NCBI GenBank assembly: GCA_045646245.1
Contig: JAZRKJ010000032.1
Location: 1 to 27,239 of the forward strand
Direction of reading: 5' to 3'
DNA: 27,239 nucleotides
Source: SIG607 sp045646245
GTDB taxonomy: Bacteria > Bacillota > Clostridia > Oscillospirales > Acutalibacteraceae
This document shows, one piece after another, positions 8,308 to 16,422 of the stretch. Position 1 is the first letter of the stretch. Every line of letters begins with the position of its first letter. Under the pieces are notes generated by a model. That model had not been told where the DNA came from. It made no database searches and saw only the letters and a program-made list of their open reading frames with translations. A program made the position numbers and the translations under genes.

Positions 8308-9666
8308 TTATATTGTTTTTCTCCAGCCGAAAATATTATTATAAATATCTCCTTTTAAGAAGAAATCATCCAGTACGGAATCGGTGTAAACCTTGGTATC
8401 GTCAACGTACTGTTTAAGCGCTTCTATGGTTGCCTTACTTTCTTCGTCCTTGCCTCTGAAATAAAGAATATATGCGTCAGCGTAAAGCTTAACCATTTCT
8501 GCGTGGTAATAAAGGTATTCCCAGTCTTTGGAAATTTCCTTTTTCTTTTCAATATAGTTCTTTTTAAAGTTCTCTACGGTTTCCTTTGCCTTTTCGTATT
8601 GCTGTGCCATAGCTTCCTTTTCAAAAGGCTTATTTCCTCTAAGCACCTTAGGTTCAAACAGACGAGAAAGCTCTGCCATATAGCTTTCTACCGTATCAGC
8701 ATCCTCACCGAAAGCAGCGGCAAAATACTCTTTGGAAATTTCTTTAAAGGATTTATTTTTATCCCAAAGAGACTCTGCCATAGCGTAAAGAGGAAGTGCG
8801 GTAGGAAGGGCGGTACGCTGTAGCTGACAGCTAACCATTCCGTCGAGTCCTAATTTATCAAGAGAAGCCATATCCCTTTGCAGAATTTCTGCTACTTCGT
8901 AATAGCCGGGGTCGTAGTGATGGTCCCACATAAGGTGGTAGTCAAAGAGGAAGCTATCCTTAAAGCCTTGCTCCCTTTGCCATATTCTAAGCCTTTCAAC
9001 ACTTACCGCAACAGAAGCAGGACGGCTTATATTATTACGAACGTAAGGCTCAAGCTCTATTTTTTCATCCAAATCGACCTCGTCATAAGAAGTAGAATAT
9101 GTACGGGTAATGGGAGCAAACATAAGGGTAAAGCGGTCGGGATTTTTAAGCTTTTCGGTTTCGGGGGCAAACATAAGCTCATTATAAAGAAGACATACAA
9201 TTTTAGTAGAAATATTTGCCCTACTCAGCTTTTCGTCCAGCTTATTTAACAGCACAATGTAGAAATCACTTGGTGTTTTCTTTTGACAGTTTTCACATTC
9301 GCAATGGTTATTTCTGCCGTCTGCAAGCCAGAAATGAACGTAATCCTCCAAAGGATGATTTTTACAGTAATTAACAATACAGTCGGTAATTTTTTCCTGA
9401 ACAACAGGGTTAGAATAGCAAAGGTTGGTATTAAGCGCAATACCGTAACGGAAGTCTCTTTTACCGCCTACAAGGGCCAAATAGGGCTTTATAGCTTCCG
9501 GTGCTTCGGGGAATTTATCCCAACCCGTAGCTTCAATACCAAAGGGCTCACAGGTCCAGCCGTGACCTACGGTATGGTATTTACAGCCACGTTTTTCAAG
9601 TTCTTCTTCAATAGCATTCATTATTGCGTCTACATCATTAGCAGTCATATCATCGCCATAGTAACG
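8308..9666 (-). pseudogene. DUF4838 glycoside-hydrolase-like protein, C-terminal fragment
   Basis: This is the larger, downstream part of a gene that starts at 10182, in the same reading frame but after an in-frame TAG (9667-9669). Sequence typical of DUF4838 (PF16126) is visible: 'WLADGRNNHCECENC' with its Cys cluster, then 'DFYIVLLNKL', 'CLLYNELMFAP' and an 'RFTLMFAPITR' strand. DUF4838 proteins resemble alpha-glucuronidase/GH20-like barrels and occur in polysaccharide-use loci; enzymatic activity is mostly inferred for the family. The first internal ATG (9612-9614 region and later) lacks a ribosome binding site, so independent translation is unlikely. Apart from the stops the reading frame is intact over its whole length, suggesting recent inactivation. 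Confidence 0.75.
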
Positions 9667-10182
9667 CTAAAAGAAGGTTGCGGGAGTAAAGAACTGCTTA
9701 AAGTAGGCGTTCATTCCCACTTTGGGAAGCCAGTCAACCATATTATATATATGTTCAGAACCTGCACTTCCTTCAATACATACACCTCTGTGATTGTAAG
9801 AAGCGGTTTCCTTTACGTTCACGTTAAGCAAAGAAGCGGAAAGCTTTTTCGTAGGTACTTTTTCGCCATCCTTACCGGGGCGTATAAAGCGGCAGCCAAG
9901 CTCCTTCATAAAGCGGTAAACGGCAATAAGCACAGTTCTTTCGTTAGAAGCACTGATAAAACCAACACCGTCTTTCACGTCTATACAAACGGTGTCTTTA
10001 TCGCTTTCTTCGGTAAAGCCCATACCAACCCAAAGAGCACCCTTTACGCTTTGGTCATACTTTTCGTATTTTCGAACATCAAGAACAACGGTAGAATCCA
10101 TTTACTTTATAAGGCGGACAAGCTCCTCCACAGCAAAAGAAACGGTAGCGTTATTACCTATTTTAGCAATTATAAGTCTCAT
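9667..10182 (-). pseudogene. DUF4838 glycoside-hydrolase-like protein, N-terminal fragment with two in-frame stops
   Basis: The true start is the ATG at 10182, with AAGGAG 8 bases upstream and a consensus promoter (10211-10240). It reads 26 codons (MRLIIAKIGNNATVSF and on), hits TAA at 10102-10104, then continues in the same frame from the ATG at 10101 to a TAG at 9667-9669, then on into the C-terminal fragment. The middle holds 'ERTVLIAVYRFMKELGCRF', matching the GH67-N-like lead-in of DUF4838 proteins, and 'YNHRGVCIE' at the domain junction. The whole would be 624 residue positions, a normal length. Two different stop codons in one otherwise clean frame make stop-codon recoding unlikely. 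Confidence 0.75.
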
Positions 10183-10210
10183 ACGATTTTCTCCTTGTAT
10201 ATTTTACTTG

Positions 10211-10240
10211 ATTATACTATTGCAAAACAAACTCTGTCAA
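10211..10240 (-). promoter_or_regulatory. Consensus promoter of the DUF4838 gene
   Basis: Minus strand: TTGACA (10235-10240), 18-base spacer, TATAAT (10211-10216). The promoter and ribosome binding site are intact although the coding region is broken. Confidence 0.8.
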
Positions 10241-10276
10241 GTACGATAAATCTGTTTTTTCGGTCTTAAAAAGGTT

Positions 10277-11302
10277 TCAGTATATCTTTTCAAAATTATG
10301 CTCGGTTTCAATAAATTCCTTAATATCAAATAAATTATCAAAAACCGAATATGCGATTATAAGCTTAGCGTAGGCAGTCTCACGGGTGGTACCAAAAAGG
10401 AAGCTCACCTTGTCGCCGATAACGGCAACCGTTTCATAAGTGCCCTTTTTGTTTTCACCGGGTGTTAAATATATATGGGTGGTGTCACCGCAACGCTTAA
10501 TCATATAAAGGAGTGAATTTTTATTGTTTTCGTCTATAGCGCAAGCCGTACCCGAATGGTAAGTACCGTGAAGCACTGCGGAAAAGCGCGAATAATCAAA
10601 GGCATCGTAATTAAGCCCGACGTACGGCTCTATCATTAGTATACATTCCTTTAAATCGGGTAAAGCTCTAACATTAAGATTACCCTTTCTTTTGTGCGGC
10701 GGATAAAGCTTTGCTATTGTTTCAAAGCAATTTTCATCACTTATATCTATCATGCCGCTACTGAAAAAATCTTCGCTGTAATCCATGCACTGTGTTACGC
10801 GGGACGCCAGATGTAAATACATTTTATTGTCACTTATATTTTTATAAACCACATACACGTTTGGAGAAATTCCTTTACAAATACATTCAACCGCCGCTTT
10901 AAAGTTTGCGTTTCCGTTGGATTTTTCAGAGTGTAAAGGCTTATTTGCCGAAACGAAAAATACAGGTATGGGGGTGTCACACAAAAGCTGTGCAAAAAGA
11001 GCGGCGGAAAAGCCGAGAGTATCGGTTCCGTGGGCAAAAATAATTCCGTCGTAATTTTTATTGTCCTTATATTCGCGATAAGTATCTATAATTTTATTCC
11101 AGGTATCTACCGTCATATTTTCGCTTAAAACAAACAGGTTCTTGCTGACTTCAATATTAACCTTTTTAGCAAAAGGCGAATCACCGTTTATAAAATTTTC
11201 CTTTATAACTGCACCGGACTTTTCGCTTACTGCAAGATTACCGTCGCTGTTCAAAGCGGTACAAATAGTCCCGCCCACCAAAATAAGCAAAATATTTTTC
11301 AT
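10277..11302 (-). CDS. Asparaginase-fold protein with GatD-like features
   Basis: 341 aa, the size of type I L-asparaginase. The nucleophile loop 'GGTI' (Thr12) and 'HGTDT' (Thr93, Asp94) of the asparaginase/GatD superfamily are present. 'LSENM' at 59-63 resembles the motif I remember from archaeal GatD rather than the 'DSSDM' of AnsA. The catalytic lysine usually found in the R-x-x-K segment appears to be Gln171 ('ASRVTQ'), so normal asparaginase activity is doubtful. GatD's N-terminal extra domain is absent. The ATG at 11302 follows GGAGG by 5 bases. It lies 60 bases after gatB, behind a terminator hairpin, with no strong promoter of its own, so it probably depends on read-through of the aspS operon. 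It may be a plain asparaginase, a GatD-like ammonia supplier, or an inactive partner. Confidence 0.75.
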   Translation of the reverse strand: MKNILLILVGGTICTALNSDGNLAVSEKSGAVIKENFINGDSPFAKKVNIEVSKNLFVLSENMTVDTWNKIIDTYREYKDNKNYDGIIFAHGTDTLGFSAALFAQLLCDTPIPVFFVSANKPLHSEKSNGNANFKAAVECICKGISPNVYVVYKNISDNKMYLHLASRVTQCMDYSEDFFSSGMIDISDENCFETIAKLYPPHKRKGNLNVRALPDLKECILMIEPYVGLNYDAFDYSRFSAVLHGTYHSGTACAIDENNKNSLLYMIKRCGDTTHIYLTPGENKKGTYETVAVIGDKVSFLFGTTRETAYAKLIIAYSVFDNLFDIKEFIETEHNFEKIY

Positions 11303-11315
11303 TATTTCCTCCAAG

Positions 11316-11349
11316 AAAAAACGGAAGTAACAAAAACAATTACTCCCGT
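11316..11349 (-). terminator. Intrinsic terminator between gatB and the asparaginase-like gene
   Basis: A 10-bp stem with one G-T pair (11340-11349 with 11321-11330), 9-base loop, then a T run (11316-11321). It immediately precedes the GGAGG of the next gene, so downstream expression would be a fraction of operon expression. Confidence 0.7.
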
Positions 11350-11362
11350 TCTCCTTATCTCA

Positions 11363-12787
11363 TCAACAGTTTTTAAGTTTTTCTTCAAGAAGCTCCTTAA
11401 TAACCGCAGGGTCACCTGCGCCTTTAAGCTCCTTCATACAAGCGCCGAAAAGCGCCTGTTTGGCTTTTTCCTTACCGTTTTTATAGTCTTCAACGGCACG
11501 GGAATTTTCACTTATAACCTTTTCAATAACTCCTTCAACGGCAGAAGCGTCGAATTTCTTGTCAAGGCCTTTTTCTTTGCAGTAAGCAACAGGGTCAACA
11601 TCATCTTCCACAACGGCAATAAGAATTTTCTTACCTGCGTTACGGTTAATGTCACCGTTGTTTACCATTTTAATGATTGCGCCGAGTTTTTCGGCAGTTA
11701 TGCTAAGGTCATTAAGGGTTTTTCCGTCCTTACGAAGAACACCCGCACAGTCGGTAAGAATCCATACCGCACAGTCTTTAGCGTCACAACCCATATCCAC
11801 AAGACTGTCAAGAAGACGGCAAAGCTTGTGGTTGTGAATGAGCATTTCTATTTCCTTTTCGGGGATACCTGCTTCACGGTATGCTTCTGCTTTTTCGTCT
11901 ACGGCAACGGGCTTCTCGGCTTTGATTTTTTCAAGCCATTCGTCGTCTATAACAATAGGCATAAGGTTAGCGTCGGGGAAATAGCGGTAATCCGCTTCGG
12001 TTTCCTTGTTACGCATAGCAAAGGTCTTTCCGCTGACGTCATCAAAACGTCTTGTTTCCTGAACCAATTCTTCGGTTTCAAATTCAAGAGCATCTATATG
12101 ACGCTGCGCTTCGTAACGGATAGCGCGGTCAATTGCGTCGAAAGAACTCATATTCTTTATTTCGGTACGAACGCCGAATTCAGTACTGCCTTCGGGACGA
12201 ATCGAAATGTTTACGTCGCAACGCATTGCGCCCTCTTCACATTCGGAAATACCGCCCGAACGGAACATAGATTTTAATTTGTTAAGGTAAGAAAGCACTT
12301 CTTCCGCGCTGCGAAAATCGGGTTGAGTAACAATTTCAATAAGCGGAACGCTGGTACGGTTAAAGTCAACGTAAGAAAACTTACCGTCATGAACAAGCTT
12401 ACCCGCGTCTTCTTCCATGTGAATCTGCTTAATGCGGATGTCACGGTTACCCGCGCTTGTTGTTAAGGTAACGCAACCGTTTGTGCAAATGGGGTGGTTA
12501 AGCTGAGTTATCTGATAAGCGCAAGGCAAATCAGGATAATAGTAGTTCTTTTTATCAAAGGTTGTATATCTGCTTATTTCACAGTTAAGCATAAGACCTG
12601 CGGTAACGGCAAGCTCCACAACCCGCTTGTTCATAACGGGCAGCATACCGGGCATACCGCTGCATGCGGGACAAACGCAATCGTTTGCTTCCTTCGGAGA
12701 AGAATGACCGCCGCAAGAGCAAAAGATTTTAGATTTAGTATCAAGCTCTACGTGGGTTTCAAGTCCTATAACAATTTCATAGTTCAT
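11363..12787 (-). CDS. gatB: Asp/Glu-tRNA amidotransferase subunit B
   Basis: 474 aa, full family length. GatB phosphorylates the side chain of misacylated Asp-tRNA(Asn) or Glu-tRNA(Gln) and transfers ammonia to it. It shows 'VIGLETHVEL', the zinc cysteines Cys23, Cys25, Cys39 and Cys42, 'YYYPDLPCAYQITQ', 'HMEEDAGKLVHD' and 'VPLIEIVTQPD'. The C-terminal YqeY-like tRNA-binding domain is present. The ATG at 12787 begins one base after the gatA stop, so translation is probably coupled; upstream in-frame codons overlap gatA and are not needed. By sequence this subunit looks fully functional, in contrast to its GatA partner. Two stop codons in tandem end the gene. Confidence 0.95.
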   Translation of the reverse strand: MNYEIVIGLETHVELDTKSKIFCSCGGHSSPKEANDCVCPACSGMPGMLPVMNKRVVELAVTAGLMLNCEISRYTTFDKKNYYYPDLPCAYQITQLNHPICTNGCVTLTTSAGNRDIRIKQIHMEEDAGKLVHDGKFSYVDFNRTSVPLIEIVTQPDFRSAEEVLSYLNKLKSMFRSGGISECEEGAMRCDVNISIRPEGSTEFGVRTEIKNMSSFDAIDRAIRYEAQRHIDALEFETEELVQETRRFDDVSGKTFAMRNKETEADYRYFPDANLMPIVIDDEWLEKIKAEKPVAVDEKAEAYREAGIPEKEIEMLIHNHKLCRLLDSLVDMGCDAKDCAVWILTDCAGVLRKDGKTLNDLSITAEKLGAIIKMVNNGDINRNAGKKILIAVVEDDVDPVAYCKEKGLDKKFDASAVEGVIEKVISENSRAVEDYKNGKEKAKQALFGACMKELKGAGDPAVIKELLEEKLKNC

Positions 12788-12788
12788 A

Positions 12789-13973
12789 TTATTCACCCAT
12801 CCTTTCGGTACAGCCCGCAAGACTCAAGAGCACACTTTCTTCAAAAGCCTTACCAATAAGTTGAACGCCACCGCTTACAAGAGCGGGAACACCGGTAAGG
12901 TTGGCAACACAGGTGAACTCACCTTCGCCGAACACTTTACAAAAAGCGTCCTTAATATCATAAGCCTTGTATTCACTCTTACTGCATACGGGAGTAAGAA
13001 CTGCATCGTAATCTTTAAGAATACCGTTTAATTCTTCGCTTATTACACGGCGAATCTTAAGGGATTTGCCGTAGCATTCGTCATAACGGTTTTTAGAAAG
13101 AGTATCGGAACCGTAAAGTATAACCGCTTTGGTAAGGAAGTTAAAGCCTTCGGTTCTGGAGTTAACGTAAAGCTCGTCAATGTTTTTGTACTGGTCGGCG
13201 CGGTGACCGAATTTAACACCGTCGTAACGGGAAACGTTATTGCAGGTTTCTGCAGTCATAAGAATTTGCCAAGCGGTATTGGCGGCGCTGAATATATTAA
13301 GAGAAATTTCTTCTACCAAAACGCCGTTTTTCTTTAATTTTTGTGCAAAAGCAGTTACTTTTTCTTTAGTGGTTTCATCTGCTTTTTCAAAAAGCTCCTT
13401 GATTATACAAACCTTTTTATCAGAAACGTCATCAATAAGGTCATAATTGTACTTTTCGTTTTTAAGGCAGGTGCCGTCCTTTTGGTCGTAACCCGCAATT
13501 ACGTCCATAACCTCCTTAATTCCCTGTACATCCTTTGCGTAAACGCCGATTTGTTCACCGGAAGCCGCGCAAGAAACAACGCCGTAGCGTGAAACGGTAC
13601 CGTAGGTGGGTTTAAGGAAATCAACGCCGGAAAGAGCCGCCGCGCGACGGGTAGCGCCGTTCATATCAACACCCAATGCCGCCTTTATTTCACCGTTTTT
13701 AACAAGCTCGGCAGCAGCGCCCAAAAGGGTTTCACCCTGTTCGCCGTTATAGGAAAATTCACCTACAAGGTCAAGACCAAACTCACCAACGTGGGTTTTG
13801 CCCGAAATTTCATAACCCTTTTCTTGAAGTCGGGTTACCGCCTCCGCGCTGAAAAGAGGTTTGAAGCCTTCTAATATACGGGAACCTGCGGTGGTAGGAA
13901 CACCTTTTACAAGTATGGTATCATCAACCGCAATTGTTCCTTTATCGGAAATTTTTGCTGAATAATATTTCAT
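12789..13973 (-). CDS. gatA: Degenerate GatA: amidase-signature subunit lacking the catalytic triad
   Basis: 394 aa, about 90 shorter than usual; the missing part includes the N-terminal helical region. The match to GatA is clear around 'KGVPTTAGSRILEGF', 'SGVDFLKPTYGTVSRYGVV', 'AGYDQKDGT' and 'SRYDGVKFGHRA'. The Lys-cisSer-Ser triad is gone. The Lys of 'KDN' is Asp17 ('AVDDT'). The whole 'GGSSGGS' signature is replaced by 'GETLLG' at residues 80-85. The nucleophile of 'DTGGS' is Ala107 ('DMNGA'). I checked the Asp17 and Ala107 positions against the bases. The reading frame is open, sits 11 bases after aspS-gatC with GAGGTG at its start, and abuts gatB. It probably serves as a structural subunit rather than as a glutaminase. 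Confidence 0.9.
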   Translation of the reverse strand: MKYYSAKISDKGTIAVDDTILVKGVPTTAGSRILEGFKPLFSAEAVTRLQEKGYEISGKTHVGEFGLDLVGEFSYNGEQGETLLGAAAELVKNGEIKAALGVDMNGATRRAAALSGVDFLKPTYGTVSRYGVVSCAASGEQIGVYAKDVQGIKEVMDVIAGYDQKDGTCLKNEKYNYDLIDDVSDKKVCIIKELFEKADETTKEKVTAFAQKLKKNGVLVEEISLNIFSAANTAWQILMTAETCNNVSRYDGVKFGHRADQYKNIDELYVNSRTEGFNFLTKAVILYGSDTLSKNRYDECYGKSLKIRRVISEELNGILKDYDAVLTPVCSKSEYKAYDIKDAFCKVFGEGEFTCVANLTGVPALVSGGVQLIGKAFEESVLLSLAGCTERMGE

Positions 13974-13984
13974 TTTAACACACC

Positions 13985-16060
13985 TCACTTAACAAGTCTC
14001 GGTACTTGCCAGCTGTCATCGTTTCTTTGAGGAGCGCCTTCAAGAAGGCTTTCTCTTGTAAAGTTTTGCTTACGTTCGTCTTCACGCAAAACGTTGGTCA
14101 TAGGCATAACGTAAATCATTTCTTCTACGTTTTCAGTATCAATTTCTTTAAGCTTTGCTTCGCTTTCACGCATAGAGGAGAAAATACCCTGCATAATTGT
14201 TTCTTCCTCGTCGGTCAAAGAAATTTGATTAAGCTGTTGCGCGTTAGCGAAGGTAGAACGCTTTTCACCGTTCCTTTTACCGCCGCTTGTTGCCGCCGCC
14301 CTTACCGCCAAAGCGCTGTTATTACCAAGAAGGTGAACGTCCTCAAGCTGTTGGTTGGTAACCTCGCTGGGAGCGCCAAGTAAAAGGTCTTGAGCGTTAC
14401 CGTTAAGGGGGAAAGCAATAACGTCGAGAATTTTTTCTTCATCGGTTAAAAGCATTACCATACGGTCAACACCGGGAGCCATACCTGCGTGAGGAGGAGC
14501 GCCGTATTGGAAAGCGGTATAAAGAGCGTTAAAGCGAGATTTAAGCTCCGCTTCGGAATAACCCGCAATACTGAACGCCTTCTTCATAATGTCAATGTCG
14601 TGGTTTCTTACGGCGCCCGAAGCAAGCTCTATACCGTTACAAACAAGGTCGTATTGGTAAGCGAGAACCTGAGTCGGGTCGTCACCCATAAGAGCCTCCA
14701 TACCTCCCTGAGGCATTGAGAAGGGGTTGTGGGTGAATATGGTATCACCTGTTTCTTCGTCGATTTCGTACATGGGGAAGTCAACGATAAAGCAGAATTC
14801 AAATGAATCGTTTTTAATAAGGTCAAGCTGTTCGGGGCGGGCAAGCCAAGTGCGGATGTGGCCTGCTTTCTTTTCTGCATCGTTTTTCTTATCGTCACAG
14901 ATAAAGAAGAGAGTTTCCCCTTCCTTTACGCCGGTAATGGTGATAATTTCATTCTTCTTTTCATCACTTAAGAATTTTGCAATAGGGCCTATAAACACGC
15001 CGTCTTTAAGGGTGATATAACCAAGACCGCCAAGACCTACTTCTGCGCTTGTTGCAAATTTAAGAGAATCCTCAAAAAACTTATTAGACTTTCCGCGGCA
15101 ATCGGCAACAATACCGCGAACGGGTTTGCCTTTAAATGCGGGGAAATTTACGTCTGCAAAGAAATCGGTCAAATCACAAATTATAAGGGGATTGCGAAGG
15201 TCGGGCTTATCGGAGCCGTATTTCATCATAGCGTCGGCATAAGTTATGCGACGGAAAGGCTTTTGGCTGACCTTCTTATCAGAAAACGTTTTAAAGGTAT
15301 CGTAAATTACGTCTTCGCAAACTTCCAATACTTCGTCTTGGGTAGCAAAAGCCATTTCAAAGTCAAGCTGATAGAATTCACCGGGTGAACGGTCAGCTCT
15401 GGCGTCTTCATCACGGAAGCAAGGCGCAATTTGGAAATAACGGTCAAACCCCGAAACCATAAGCAGCTGTTTGAACTGCTGAGGTGCCTGAGGCAAAGCG
15501 TAAAACTTGCCCGGATGCTTACGGCTGGGCACAAGGAAGTCACGCGCACCTTCGGGAGAAGAAGCGGTAAGAATAGGGGTTTGCATATCAAGGAAGTTCT
15601 TTTCTTCCATTTTATTACGCAAATGACGGATAATTTTAGACCTTATAACAAGGTTTTCGTGGTTTTTGGGATTGCGAAGGTCAAGATAGCGGTATTTAAG
15701 ACGCAGTTCGTCCTTACTGCTTCTTGAAGCTCTTACGTCAAAGGGAAGCATATTATGGCTTTTACCGAGTATGCTTAAAGAATCGGCAACAAGCTCCACC
15801 TTACCGGTATCAATTTTAGCGTTTACGGTTTCCTCGTCACGCTTTTCCACCTTACCGGTTACCGAAATAACTGTTTCACGGTTAACCCCGTTAAGCAAGG
15901 CTTCGTCGTGAACAACCACCTGAGTTACACCAGTGTAGTCACGTAAATCGATAAATATAACGCCGCCGTGGTCACGCAAAGCGTCTACCCAACCCGCAAG
16001 GGAAACGGTAGTGCCGATATGCTCTTCACGTATGTCGTTACAGAATAGTGTTCTATACAT
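13985..16060 (-). CDS. aspS: Aspartyl-tRNA synthetase fused to GatC
   Basis: 691 aa against about 590 for bacterial AspRS. Residues 1 to about 577 are a complete class IIb AspRS: OB-fold anticodon domain, motif 2 'FRDEDARADRS', the bacterial GAD insertion, and motif 3 'GMAPGVDRMVMLL'. His31 in 'RDHGGVIFID' is, as I recall, the residue found in non-discriminating AspRS (Leu in E. coli), consistent with making Asp-tRNA(Asn) for amidation. After a linker of about 35 residues, residues ~613-691 are a full GatC: 'ISLTDEEE', 'EIDTENVEEM', 'PMTNVLREDE', 'LLEGAPQRNDD' and 'QVPRLV'. No separate gatC is present in the window. AGGAGG lies 8 bases before the ATG. It is the first gene of the operon, under a T-box. 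Confidence 0.93.
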   Translation of the reverse strand: MYRTLFCNDIREEHIGTTVSLAGWVDALRDHGGVIFIDLRDYTGVTQVVVHDEALLNGVNRETVISVTGKVEKRDEETVNAKIDTGKVELVADSLSILGKSHNMLPFDVRASRSSKDELRLKYRYLDLRNPKNHENLVIRSKIIRHLRNKMEEKNFLDMQTPILTASSPEGARDFLVPSRKHPGKFYALPQAPQQFKQLLMVSGFDRYFQIAPCFRDEDARADRSPGEFYQLDFEMAFATQDEVLEVCEDVIYDTFKTFSDKKVSQKPFRRITYADAMMKYGSDKPDLRNPLIICDLTDFFADVNFPAFKGKPVRGIVADCRGKSNKFFEDSLKFATSAEVGLGGLGYITLKDGVFIGPIAKFLSDEKKNEIITITGVKEGETLFFICDDKKNDAEKKAGHIRTWLARPEQLDLIKNDSFEFCFIVDFPMYEIDEETGDTIFTHNPFSMPQGGMEALMGDDPTQVLAYQYDLVCNGIELASGAVRNHDIDIMKKAFSIAGYSEAELKSRFNALYTAFQYGAPPHAGMAPGVDRMVMLLTDEEKILDVIAFPLNGNAQDLLLGAPSEVTNQQLEDVHLLGNNSALAVRAAATSGGKRNGEKRSTFANAQQLNQISLTDEEETIMQGIFSSMRESEAKLKEIDTENVEEMIYVMPMTNVLREDERKQNFTRESLLEGAPQRNDDSWQVPRLVK

Positions 16061-16308
16061 ATATAAAACCTCCTAAACTTAAATTTCAAAAAATAAAAGC
16101 CCCGGGAATATTTTCATATTCCCGGGACGAGTAAACATAAAGTAAACCCGCGGTGCCACCCGCATTGATATACCGCTATAGTATATCCTCTTTTAATATT
16201 AAATTCTGGGTTCCGCGGAGTGTTCCCGAGCTTACTACTCATCTCAAACGCGCTTTCAGTCGCCGACGCGCTCTCCCTGACAGACTTTCCACAAAAGCCG
16301 AGTCTCCA
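16061..16308 (-). promoter_or_regulatory. T-box riboswitch leader of the aspS operon
   Basis: On the minus strand the leader carries the T-box antiterminator sequence GGGTGGCACCGCGGG (16147-16161) and, downstream, a terminator of 10 bp (16101-16110 with 16117-16126) followed by a T-rich run. Stem I begins just after the start site; GGGAGAGC and a GCGC/GCGC distal stem are visible. A GAU triplet followed by G in the 3' side of stem I could be the Asp specifier, but I cannot fold it with certainty. Uncharged tRNA(Asp) would favour read-through into aspS-gatC, gatA, gatB and possibly the asparaginase-like gene. Confidence 0.9.
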
Positions 16309-16314
16309 ACAAAT

Positions 16315-16343
16315 ATTATAGCAACCCGCCGTTTTTTTGTCAA
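16315..16343 (-). promoter_or_regulatory. Consensus sigma-A promoter of the aspS operon
   Basis: Minus strand: TTGACA (16338-16343), 17-base spacer, TATAAT (16315-16320). Both boxes are perfect, so control is expected to lie in the T-box. Confidence 0.9.
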
Positions 16344-16422
16344 TAATATTTTTCCCGTAAAATATTACAAACACACATGTAAATATTGCCTTTTATTTTG
16401 GTGATTTTTAAATATACCCTTA

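Noticed and set aside
9667..9669. In-frame TAG as a recoded codon (pyrrolysine or reassigned stop)
   Set aside because: The same gene also has an in-frame TAA, and TAG ends other genes here (16423, 18168, 19841) at normal family lengths, once followed at once by TAA.
9283..10269. Plus-strand open frame of 328 codons
   Set aside because: It lies antisense to the DUF4838 gene, has no ribosome binding site or recognisable domain, and its composition is that of a reverse-complement shadow.
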